From: Agromyces protaetiae
Lineage (GTDB): Bacteria; Actinomycetota; Actinomycetes; Actinomycetales; Microbacteriaceae
Direction of reading: 5' to 3'
Length of the DNA stretch: 64,000 bases
NCBI RefSeq assembly: GCF_004135405.1
Contig: NZ_CP035491.1
Location: 868,001-932,000, forward strand
A model generated the notes under the pieces. That model did not search any database. It worked only from the letters and a program-made list of their open reading frames with translations, and was not told the DNA's origin. The translations under genes and the position numbers were made by a program. How positions within the stretch are numbered: position 1 is the first letter of the stretch; each line of letters opens with the position of its first letter. Shown here piece after piece: positions 47,447 to 54,441 of the stretch.

Positions 47447-48819
47447 TGCCCCTCTTCCCGCCCGTCGTCTCGTCGCTCCTCTACCTCGTCGCCGCCGTCT
47501 GCTTCATCCTCGCCCTCCGTGGCCTGTCGTCGCCGAAGACCGCCCGTCGCGGCAACCTCATCGGCGCGCTCGGGGCCCTCATCGCCGTCGTCACGGTGTT
47601 CCTCGCCTCGCGCCTCGAGAACATCCCGTGGATCCTCGCGGCGATCGCCGTCGGCACCGCGATCGCGTGGCCGATCGCCCGCCGCGTGCAGATGACGCAG
47701 ATGCCCCAGCTCGTCGCGATGCTGAACGGCGTCGGCGGCGGAGCCGCGGCCCTCATCGCGCTGCTCGAACTCCCCCACGCGGCGGACTGGTGGACGCGTC
47801 TCGCGATCGTCCTGACGCTCCTCATCGGCGCGATCAGCTTCGCCGGATCGGTCATCACGTTCTCGAAGCTGCAGGGCATCCTGTCGGCCAAGGCGATCGT
47901 GTTCCCGGGCCTCGCGCTGCTCATGGTCGGGGTGCTCGTCGTCGCGGTCGCGGCAGGCGCGTGGGTCGTGACATCCGGCCCGTTCTTCGCCGCCGTGGCG
48001 GTGCTCGTACTGGGCCTTGCGGTCGGCGTGCTGCTCGTCCTCCCCGTCGGCGGTGCCGACGTGCCGATCGTCATCTCGCTGCTCAACGCCTTCACGGGCC
48101 TCGCCGTCGCCGCGTCGGGCTTCGTCCTCGGCAACGTGCTGCTCATCATCGCGGGCACGCTCGTCGGCGCATCGGGCACGATCCTGACCCGCGCCATGGC
48201 GCAGGCGATGGGCCGGAGCGTGTCGGGCATCCTCTTCGGCGCGTTCAAGGGCGGGTCGACGGCGGGGTCGACCGAGGCGTCCGACCGGCCGGTGCGCTCG
48301 TCGAGCGCCGAGGATGTCGCGGTGCTGCTCGGGTACGCACAGAAGGTGATCATCGTGCCCGGCTACGGCCTCGCGGTCGCGCAGGGCCAGCACACCGTCG
48401 CCGAGCTGCAGCAGGCGCTCGAGGCGCGCGGGATCGAGGTCGAGTACGCGATCCATCCGGTCGCGGGGCGCATGCCCGGGCACATGAACGTGCTGCTCGC
48501 CGAGGCGAACGTGCCCTACGAGTCGCTCAAGGAGATGAGCGAGGTCAACGGCGAGTTCAAGCAGACGGATGTCGCGCTCGTCGTCGGCGCGAACGACGTC
48601 GTGAACCCCGCCGCCAAGACGACGCCGGGCTCGCCCATCTACGGCATGCCGATCCTCGAGGTCGGCGACGCGAAGCAGGTCGTGTTCTTGAAGCGCTCGA
48701 TGCGGCCGGGCTTCGCGGGCATCGAGAACGAGCTCTTGTACGAGCCGCAGACGACGCTGCTCTTCGGCGACGCGAAGGACTCGCTCGCGAAGGTGCTCGC
48801 GGCGGTCAAGGCGCTGTAG
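47446..48819 (+). CDS. pntB: NAD(P) transhydrogenase, beta subunit
   Basis: The protein has 457 residues. About eight N-terminal membrane helices hold the conserved VAMLNGVGGGAAALIALLEL and ITFSKLQGILSAKAI. The C-terminal NADP(H) domain begins near residue 285 and shows VIIVPGYGLAVAQGQHTVAE, HPVAGRMPGHMNVLLAEANV, ALVVGANDVVNPAAKTTPGS and LKRSMRPGFAGIENELLY. With the two alpha subunits it couples the proton gradient to NADP+ reduction. A long inverted repeat lies beyond the stop. Confidence 0.96.
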   Translation: MPLFPPVVSSLLYLVAAVCFILALRGLSSPKTARRGNLIGALGALIAVVTVFLASRLENIPWILAAIAVGTAIAWPIARRVQMTQMPQLVAMLNGVGGGAAALIALLELPHAADWWTRLAIVLTLLIGAISFAGSVITFSKLQGILSAKAIVFPGLALLMVGVLVVAVAAGAWVVTSGPFFAAVAVLVLGLAVGVLLVLPVGGADVPIVISLLNAFTGLAVAASGFVLGNVLLIIAGTLVGASGTILTRAMAQAMGRSVSGILFGAFKGGSTAGSTEASDRPVRSSSAEDVAVLLGYAQKVIIVPGYGLAVAQGQHTVAELQQALEARGIEVEYAIHPVAGRMPGHMNVLLAEANVPYESLKEMSEVNGEFKQTDVALVVGANDVVNPAAKTTPGSPIYGMPILEVGDAKQVVFLKRSMRPGFAGIENELLYEPQTTLLFGDAKDSLAKVLAAVKAL

Positions 48820-48841
48820 CCGCACCACGCACCACCGAACC

Positions 48842-48903
48842 CGCGAGTGGGCGCTTCGGCACAGTGCACGGCGTCGCTGACTGTGCCGAACCGCCCACTC
48901 GCG
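48842..48903. repeat. Long inverted repeat after pntB
   Basis: Arms 48842-48865 and 48880-48903 match at 23 of 24 positions, with a 14-base loop. It lies between convergent genes and could be a bidirectional terminator, but there is no T run. Its size and precision also fit a dispersed palindromic element. Confidence 0.7.
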
Positions 48904-48931
48904 ATCGGAAGGGGGGTAGGTGCAGCCCGGC

Positions 48932-49519
48932 TCAGGCCGCGGCCGCGACCTGCTGCTCCTCGCGCACGGTGCGGAGGGCGCCGGCCCACGCGACGAGCTG
49001 GTCGAGCTGGGTCTTCATCGCCTGCGCGTGGTAGGGCGCGGGGGTGAAGACCGTGTAGTTCTCGAAGTCGGTCATGAGCGAGAACGAGACCTGCTGGCGG
49101 ACATCCGCGATCTGGATCTCGGCGAGGATGAGTCGCAGGTGCTCGGCCGCACGCGTGCCGCCCGCCGAGCCGTAGCTCACGAGGCCTGCGGCCTTGTTGT
49201 TCCACTCGGCGTAGACGAAGTCGATCGCGTTCTTGAGGGCGCCCGACGTCGAGTGGTTGTACTCGGGCGTGACGAAGACGTAGCCGTCGAACTCCTCGAC
49301 CTTCTCGGCCCAGGCCTTGGTGTGCTCGTTGGCGTACTGGCCGAGGCTCGGCGGGATCGCCTCGTCGAGGTGCGGGAGGGCGAAGTCTTTGAGGTCGACG
49401 ATCTCGAACTCGGCGCCGCCGTGGGCGCGGGCCTGGTCGAGGACCCATTTCGCGACCTGGTCGCCGACGCGGCCGGGGCGGGTGCTGCCGATGATGATGC
49501 CGATCTTGAGAGCGGTCAT
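48932..49519 (-). CDS. NADPH-dependent FMN reductase family protein
   Basis: The protein has 195 residues with a flavodoxin-like fold. The FMN phosphate loop is IIGSTRPGRVGDQVAKWVLD, and the isoalloxazine loop is FVTPEYNHSTSGALKNAIDF, followed by YGSAGGTRAAEHLR. Relatives reduce quinones, azo compounds or chromate and protect against redox stress. AGGAG about nine bases upstream supports ATG 49519. It is divergent from a MarR gene across paired operators, the usual layout of MarR-controlled quinone reductases. Its promoter is TTGACA (49583-49578), a 16-base gap, then TATGAT (49561-49556). Confidence 0.91.
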   Translation of the reverse strand: MTALKIGIIIGSTRPGRVGDQVAKWVLDQARAHGGAEFEIVDLKDFALPHLDEAIPPSLGQYANEHTKAWAEKVEEFDGYVFVTPEYNHSTSGALKNAIDFVYAEWNNKAAGLVSYGSAGGTRAAEHLRLILAEIQIADVRQQVSFSLMTDFENYTVFTPAPYHAQAMKTQLDQLVAWAGALRTVREEQQVAAAA

Positions 49520-49544
49520 GGGGGTGCGTCTCCTGACTCGAAAG

Positions 49545-49584
49545 GTTGACACGTCATCATAACCACGAAAGGTGACGTGTCAAC
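49545..49584. promoter_or_regulatory. Paired MarR operator with divergent promoters
   Basis: GTTGACACGTCA (49545-49556) and its exact reverse complement (49573-49584) form a 12-bp inverted repeat with a 16-base spacer. The right arm contains the leftward -35 (TTGACA on the minus strand), and the leftward -10 TATGAT lies in the spacer. For marR a TAGACT -10 is at 49595-49600, seven bases before the ATG, so its mRNA is probably leaderless. Confidence 0.85.
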
Positions 49585-49607
49585 AAACAGTCGGTAGACT
49601 GTCGGGC

Positions 49608-50066
49608 ATGACCGAGGTTTCCCAGATCCCCCCTGCCGATTGGGAGGCGTGGGCGCAGTTCCTCGGCATGCACCGCAAGCTCATGCGCCGCCTCGACCGC
49701 CGGCTCCAGGCCGACGCGCAGATCTCGCAGGCCGACTACACCGTGCTCCTCGCGCTCTTCGAGGCGCCCGACAACCGCGCCCGCGTCGGCGCGCTCGGCG
49801 AACGCCTCGCGTGGGAGAAGAGCCGCGTCTCGCACCAGGTCACGCGCATGCAGACCCGTGGGCTGGTCACGCGCCTCGAGTGCGACACCGACGGCCGCGG
49901 CACGTGGATCGAACTCACCGCCGAGGGCAAGCGCACACTGCTCGGTGCCATGCGAGACCACGCCCGAGCCATCCGCGAGACGTTCTTCGACGTCGTCGAC
50001 GCCGACGAGTTGCAGGCGATCCGGTCGGCGTCGGCGCGCGTGCTCGATCGCCTCGGCGACGACTGA
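49608..50066 (+). CDS. MarR family transcriptional regulator
   Basis: The protein has 152 residues. The winged helix includes QADYTVLLALFEAPDNRARV, GALGERLAWEKSRVSHQVTR, MQTRGLVTRLECDTDGRGTW (the DxRG/DGRG wing) and IELTAEGKRTL. It has no N-terminal cysteine of the OhrR type; the one Cys is in the wing approach. It likely represses itself and the divergent FMN reductase by binding the inverted repeat at 49545-49584. ATG 49608 is chosen because a TAGACT -10 ends seven bases before it. Confidence 0.92.
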   Translation: MTEVSQIPPADWEAWAQFLGMHRKLMRRLDRRLQADAQISQADYTVLLALFEAPDNRARVGALGERLAWEKSRVSHQVTRMQTRGLVTRLECDTDGRGTWIELTAEGKRTLLGAMRDHARAIRETFFDVVDADELQAIRSASARVLDRLGDD

Positions 50067-50070
50067 GTTC

Positions 50071-50120
50071 CGGATGCCTCGCGGCGCGAGCCGACCGCAC
50101 GGCGCACCCCGAGGCATCCG
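50071..50120. repeat. 11-bp inverted repeat of the dispersed word downstream of marR
   Basis: CGGATGCCTCG (50071-50081) and CGAGGCATCCG (50110-50120) are perfect reverse complements around a 28-base loop, starting five bases after the marR stop. It could serve as a terminator and is made entirely of the common word. Confidence 0.6.
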
Positions 50121-50202
50121 CCCTCCCGCCGTGCCCGGCGGGCTCCCAGCCGCGCCGCGCGTAGGATTGAACGGTTCCCGAGCGAGAGTGAAAGAGGTCG
50201 TC

Positions 50203-50790
50203 GTGGCCGTTGCCCGTGCCGACGCCGTCGTACGCGCGCCGTACTGGGCCGTCCCCGTCGTCCGTGGCGTGCTGGCCCTCGTGCCCGCCGCCGTCATCAC
50301 GTTCGTGCAAGACCACTCGCCGACGCTCGGCCTCTTCGTCTTCGGCGCGTGGGCGCTCGTCTCGGGCGTGCTCATCGGAGCCCTGTCGCTGCGGTTCGTG
50401 ACCGACCGATTCGCGGGCGCGATCTTCGCGATCAACGCCGTCGTCACCGCCGTCGCGGGCATCCTCGCCCTCGCGACCCCTGCGAGCCTCTCCTTCCTCG
50501 TCGTCCTCGTGATCGCGTGGGCGGCCGTCACGGGCATCCTCGAGATCGTCGCGGGCCTCCGCGTGCGCGGCCGCAGCGCGGTCTCGCGCGACTGGATCAC
50601 CGCCGGTGGCGTCACCGCCCTCGCGGCCCTCGCGTTCCTGTTCTTCCCCTTCGACGCCGTGAGCATCGTCGGTCTCCTGGGGGCCTACCTCGTCATCATC
50701 GGCGTGCTGCTCGTCATCGGCGGCCTCTCCCTCAAGTGGAGCCAGGCCCCGAAGCCCGCGGTCGCGCCCGGAACGGAGCAGCAGTCGTGA
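50203..50790 (+). CDS. HdeD-like DUF308 membrane protein
   Basis: The protein has 195 residues and six membrane segments arranged as DUF308 repeats: VRGVLALVPAAVITFVQ, LGLFVFGAWALVSGVLIGA, AGAIFAINAVVTAVAGILAL, ASLSFLVVLVIAWAAVTGIL, DWITAGGVTALAALAFLFFP and GAYLVIIGVLLVIGGLSL. HdeD-type proteins have been linked to acid resistance; the role here is unknown. AGAGG before GTG 50203 selects this start over GTG 50188. A TAGGAT -10 lies at 50162-50167. The stop overlaps the next GTG. Confidence 0.83.
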   Translation: MAVARADAVVRAPYWAVPVVRGVLALVPAAVITFVQDHSPTLGLFVFGAWALVSGVLIGALSLRFVTDRFAGAIFAINAVVTAVAGILALATPASLSFLVVLVIAWAAVTGILEIVAGLRVRGRSAVSRDWITAGGVTALAALAFLFFPFDAVSIVGLLGAYLVIIGVLLVIGGLSLKWSQAPKPAVAPGTEQQS

Positions 50791-51071
50791 CCAAGCCCGG
50801 GGAGCCCTACAAGCCGAGCCGCCAAGACCGCCTCCGTCCGGCCGAGTACGTCGGCGGCGCCGCGATCGCCGCGATCTTCGTCGGAGCCGTCGCGCTCATG
50901 GCGACCCGCGACTGGACGATCGCGCTCATCGGCCTCGGCGGCGTGTTCATCGTCGTGCTCGTCGTGCTCGCGCTGCTGCAGATGGCGATCAAGCCCGACG
51001 CGTCCGAGCAGGCCGAGATCTCCGAACGCGGTCCCGACGAGCACACCGAAGACCGGCCCGGGCTGCACTAG
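50787..51071 (+). CDS. Small two-helix membrane protein
   Basis: The protein has 94 residues from GTG 50787, overlapping the upstream stop (GTGA). A charged N-terminus (KPSRQDRLRPAEY) precedes helix one (VGGAAIAAIFVGAVALMA) and helix two (IALIGLGGVFIVVLVVLALL). The tail is acidic. I recognise no family; coupling to the DUF308 gene suggests a joint envelope role. A strong terminator follows. Confidence 0.75.
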   Translation: MTKPGEPYKPSRQDRLRPAEYVGGAAIAAIFVGAVALMATRDWTIALIGLGGVFIVVLVVLALLQMAIKPDASEQAEISERGPDEHTEDRPGLH

Positions 51072-51090
51072 ACCCGAGAGCGGGACGAAA

Positions 51091-51125
51091 GACGGAGGCC
51101 GCGGCGAATCGCCGCGGCCTCCGTC
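51091..51125. terminator. Bidirectional terminator between convergent genes
   Basis: 51091-51107 pairs perfectly with 51109-51125 (17 bp, minimal loop), giving a very stable GC hairpin between the small membrane protein gene and purB. Confidence 0.75.
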
Positions 51126-51141
51126 GTCGGTCGGCAGGTGC

Positions 51142-52521
51142 TCAATCGAGCGCGTCGACGAGGTCGTCGGCGATGCCGACGTAGGTCGCGGGCGTGAGCG
51201 CGAGCAGACGAGCCTTCGCCTCGTCGCCGATCTCCAACGACGAGACGAACGCCGCGAGGTCGGCGGCGCCGACCCGCTTGCCCCGCGTGAGCTCTTTGAG
51301 CAGCGCGTAGGGGTCGCTGATCGTCGACCGGCCGGCGACGACCTCGGCGCGGATGACCGTCTGGATCGCCTCGCCGAGCACCTCCCAGTTGTGGTCGAGG
51401 TCGTCGAGGAGCAGCGCCTCGTCGAGGTCGATCTCGCCCAGGCCGCGCTGGATGTTGTCGAGCGCGAGGAGCGAGTGCCCGAAGCCCACGCCGATGTTGC
51501 GCTGCGCGCTCGAGTCGGTGAGGTCGCGCTGGAGACGCGACGTCACGAGGGTCGCGGCGAGCGAGTCGAGGACGGCGGAGGAGAGCTCGAGGTTGGCCTC
51601 GGCGTTCTCGAAGCGGATCGGGTTGACCTTGTGCGGCATCGTCGACGAACCCGTCGCACCCGCGGCGGGGATCTGACGGAAGTAGCCGAGTGAGATGTAG
51701 GTCCAGATGTCGGTCGCGAGGTTGTGGAGCACGCGGTTCGCGTGCGAGACCTTGCCGTACAGCTCGGCCTGCCAGTCGTGCGACTCGATCTGCGTCGTGA
51801 GGGGGTTCCAGGTGAGTCCGAGCGATTCGACGAACTCGCGCGACACGGTGGGCCACGAGACATCCGGAGCTGCGACGACGTGCGCCGAGAACGTGCCGGT
51901 CGCGCCCGAGAACTTGCCGAGGTACTCGGTCGCCTCGATCTGGCGCTCGATGCGGCGCAGGCGGTGCGCGAAGACGGCCAGTTCTTTGCCCATCGTCGAC
52001 GGTGTCGCGGGCTGGCCGTGCGTGCGCGAGAGCATGGCGGCGTCGCGGTGCTCGCGTGCGAGGGCGGCGATCGTCTCGATGACGCCGCGGAGCTTCGGCA
52101 GCCACACCTGCTGCACGGCGTCGCGGACGGTGATCGCGTACGAGAGATTGTTGATGTCTTCGCTCGTCGCGGCGAAGTGCGTGAGCTCGGCGATCGCGTC
52201 GAGGCCGAGGCCTTCGAGCCGGCGGCGCACGTAGTACTCGACGGCTTTCACGTCGTGACGGGTCGTCGCCTCGAGGGTCGCAAGTTCGTCGATGTCGGCC
52301 TGGCCGAAGTCGGCCACGACCTTGCGGAGTGCCGCCTTCTGCGCGTCGTCGAGCGGCTGGGTGCCGAAGAACGAGCGGTCGGTCTGGGCGATGAGCCACT
52401 CGACCTCGACCTGCACCCGGGCGCGGTTGAGGCCCGCCTCAGAGAGGTGCTCGCCGAGGGACTCGACCGCCGCGCGGTAGCGCCCGTCGAGCGGGCTGAG
52501 CGGCTGGGGAGGCAGCGACAT
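51142..52521 (-). CDS. purB: Adenylosuccinate lyase
   Basis: The protein has about 459 residues, the long E. coli-type form. It begins LPPQPLSPLDGRYRAAVESL. The general-acid region is HFAATSEDINNLSYAITV, the conserved TxGQPATPSTMGKELAVFA (with RTHGQ) follows, and the lyase signature is GSSTMPHKVNPIRFENAEAN. It cleaves SAICAR and adenylosuccinate in purine synthesis. ATGs at 52524 and 52521 both follow AAGGAA; the upstream phosphatase stop falls inside this ATGATG, so purB translation is coupled to it. The right-hand terminator closes the operon. Confidence 0.96.
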   Translation of the reverse strand: MSLPPQPLSPLDGRYRAAVESLGEHLSEAGLNRARVQVEVEWLIAQTDRSFFGTQPLDDAQKAALRKVVADFGQADIDELATLEATTRHDVKAVEYYVRRRLEGLGLDAIAELTHFAATSEDINNLSYAITVRDAVQQVWLPKLRGVIETIAALAREHRDAAMLSRTHGQPATPSTMGKELAVFAHRLRRIERQIEATEYLGKFSGATGTFSAHVVAAPDVSWPTVSREFVESLGLTWNPLTTQIESHDWQAELYGKVSHANRVLHNLATDIWTYISLGYFRQIPAAGATGSSTMPHKVNPIRFENAEANLELSSAVLDSLAATLVTSRLQRDLTDSSAQRNIGVGFGHSLLALDNIQRGLGEIDLDEALLLDDLDHNWEVLGEAIQTVIRAEVVAGRSTISDPYALLKELTRGKRVGAADLAAFVSSLEIGDEAKARLLALTPATYVGIADDLVDALD

Positions 52522-53048
52522 CATCGGATTCCTTGTCTGAGTGCGGGGGCGAGTTGCCGAAAGAGTGCCGAAGTCGACTGCTCTATCATCCCAAGAACTC
52601 GATCGAAGGTTTCTGAGTCGCTGTAGTAGGGGTCGGGGACGTCTTGCAGGGGCGCGAGTTCGGGGTCGAACTCGAGCAGCAGCCGCACCTTGTGCTGGTC
52701 GACCGCCGTACGCGCCCAGTTGCGCAGGATGCGCGCCTGGCCGCGGTCGAACGCGACGACGAGGTCGAGCTCGCCGAACACCTGCGGGTCGAACTGCTTG
52801 GCCCGATGGTGCGTGCCGTCGTAGCCCGCGCGCTCGAGGGCGTCGATCGTGCGTTGGTCGGCGCGCTCGCCGACGTGCCAGTCGCCGGTCGCCGCCGATT
52901 CGATGCGCAACGCATTCGAAAGCCCGGCGTCGTCGGCGAGCTTGCGCAGCACGACCTCCGCCATCGGCGAGCGGCAGATGTTGCCGGTGCACACGAAGGA
53001 CACCCGGAAGGGCTGCGCTGCGGGCCCCTCGGCATCCGCACGCGTCAT
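52521..53048 (-). CDS. Low-molecular-weight protein-tyrosine-phosphatase
   Basis: The protein has 175 residues. The P-loop is VSFVCTGNICRSPMAEVVLR (CX5RS at about residues 19-26). The general-acid Asp is in VPDPYYSDSETFDRVLGMIE. LMW-PTPs dephosphorylate tyrosine or arginine on proteins. The stop overlaps the purB start, an unexpected coupling of a signalling phosphatase with purine synthesis. It is divergent from the phosphotransferase gene, 63 bases away. Confidence 0.93.
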   Translation of the reverse strand: MTRADAEGPAAQPFRVSFVCTGNICRSPMAEVVLRKLADDAGLSNALRIESAATGDWHVGERADQRTIDALERAGYDGTHHRAKQFDPQVFGELDLVVAFDRGQARILRNWARTAVDQHKVRLLLEFDPELAPLQDVPDPYYSDSETFDRVLGMIEQSTSALFRQLAPALRQGIR

Positions 53049-53099
53049 GGGTCGTATTCTGGCGCAGATCGGGGCGCAGCACAGCAGGCAATCCACAGC

Positions 53100-53105
53100 T
53101 ATGGT
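53100..53105 (+). promoter_or_regulatory. Leaderless-type -10 (TATGGT)
   Basis: TATGGT ends six bases before ATG 53112, and no Shine-Dalgarno sequence is present. Confidence 0.5.
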
Positions 53106-53111
53106 GACGAA

Positions 53112-54017
53112 ATGACGGATGCACCGCCGCCGGATGTCCCGGTCGACGCCGACCTCGTCGCGCGGCTCGTCGCTTCGCAGCACCCTGACCTCGCGGCGGA
53201 GGTCGAACTCGTCGCGAACGGGTGGGACAACGCGGTCTTCCAGCTCGGCACGGACTACGCGGTCCGGATGCCTCGCCGCGAGCTCGGCGCCCGGCTGGTC
53301 GCCGGCGAGCAGCGGTGGTTGCCCGAACTCGCCGAGCGCTCGCCGGTCGCGGTGCCCGTGCCCGTGCGGGCCGGGGTGCCCGAGTTCGAGTACCCGTACC
53401 CGTGGAGCATCCTGACCTGGCTCGAGGGCCGCGACGCGGCATCCGTCGCCACTGCCGCTCGGGGAGGCGCGGCGCTCGCGCTCGCAGGGTTCACGACGGC
53501 GCTGCGCGTGTCGGCGCCCGCCGACGCGCCCGTGAACCCGTACCGCGGGGTGCCGCTTGCGACGCGCGACGAGGTCACGCGCGAGCGGCTCGCGTCGCCG
53601 TTCGTGTCGGCGCACGTATCGGCCGCCGACAGGGCCGTGTTGCTCGACGTATGGGATGACGCCCTCGCCGCACCCGTCTGGGCCGGGCCGCCCGTGTGGG
53701 TGCACGGCGACCTGCACCCCGCGAACCTCCTGCTCGACAGCGCCGGCGGGCTCGCCGCCGTGCTCGACTTCGGCGACCTCACGTCGGGCGACCCCGCGAC
53801 CGACCTCGCGACCGCGTGGCTCACGTTCGATGCGGTCGGGCGGGCGGCGTTCCGTCGGTCGGTGGATGTCTCGAGCGACACGGATGCCTCGGACTGGGCG
53901 CGTGCCCGCGGTTGGGCCGTGGCCCTCGGGCTCGCCATCGTCTCGACGATCGGCGTCGACGGACGGGTCGGCCGGATCGGGGCGCACGCGCTCGCCGAGG
54001 TGCTGCGGGGCGACTGA
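53112..54017 (+). CDS. Aminoglycoside-phosphotransferase-fold kinase
   Basis: The protein has 301 residues of the APH family. The N-lobe starts ELVANGWDNAVFQLGTDYAV with Arg at the invariant Lys neighbourhood (RMPRREL). The catalytic loop is VWVHGDLHPANLLLD and the metal motif is AVLDFGDLTSGDPATDLATA. Members phosphorylate hydroxyls of antibiotics, choline, homoserine or thioribose-like compounds; no substrate is indicated here. The N-lobe hinge WSILTWLEGRDA is standard. Confidence 0.9.
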   Translation: MTDAPPPDVPVDADLVARLVASQHPDLAAEVELVANGWDNAVFQLGTDYAVRMPRRELGARLVAGEQRWLPELAERSPVAVPVPVRAGVPEFEYPYPWSILTWLEGRDAASVATAARGGAALALAGFTTALRVSAPADAPVNPYRGVPLATRDEVTRERLASPFVSAHVSAADRAVLLDVWDDALAAPVWAGPPVWVHGDLHPANLLLDSAGGLAAVLDFGDLTSGDPATDLATAWLTFDAVGRAAFRRSVDVSSDTDASDWARARGWAVALGLAIVSTIGVDGRVGRIGAHALAEVLRGD

Positions 54018-54123
54018 CCGTCGGGGCGCCGACCGATCCTCCACAACGCGCGCACTCGTGGCATCCTCCCCATCTCGTCCGATGCCTCCCCGGCGCTCCG
54101 CGCCCGGCCGCGAGGATCGCGGT

Positions 54124-54441
54124 ATGCACGACGACCAACATCTCGCGACCGGCTCCCCCGGTGCACAAGCGGCCTCGCGCGCGGAGACCGCCCGGCGCTA
54201 TCTGCGCATGCTCGACGCACTCGCCGACGAGGTGGGCGCGATCGCCCCGGCGCTTCCGCCGGCCGCGGGGCGTCTCGACTGGCGATCCGCCGCATCCGCG
54301 ACGTACGACACGCAACTCGACAGCCTCCGCGGCGCTCTCGCGCAGGGTGCGCGGGAGATCGACTGCGCTCGCGCCGAACTTCGTGCGAGCATCTCGACGA
54401 TGTCGACCGAGCCGACCGCCTGGTCTCCTTTCGGCCAATGA
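54124..54441 (+). CDS. Small helical protein, WXG100-like in size and shape
   Basis: The protein has 105 residues, almost wholly alpha-helical by composition: AETARRYLRMLDALADEVGA, then a break with Pro and the turn RLDWRSAASATYDTQLDSLR, then ALAQGAREIDCARAELRASI. A Trp near the helix turn followed by a Tyr suggests, but does not prove, kinship to WXG100/ESX-type partners. It overlaps the next gene by four bases (ATGA), so the products are probably made together and may interact. No secretion motif YxxxD/E is obvious at its end. Confidence 0.6.
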   Translation: MHDDQHLATGSPGAQAASRAETARRYLRMLDALADEVGAIAPALPPAAGRLDWRSAASATYDTQLDSLRGALAQGAREIDCARAELRASISTMSTEPTAWSPFGQ

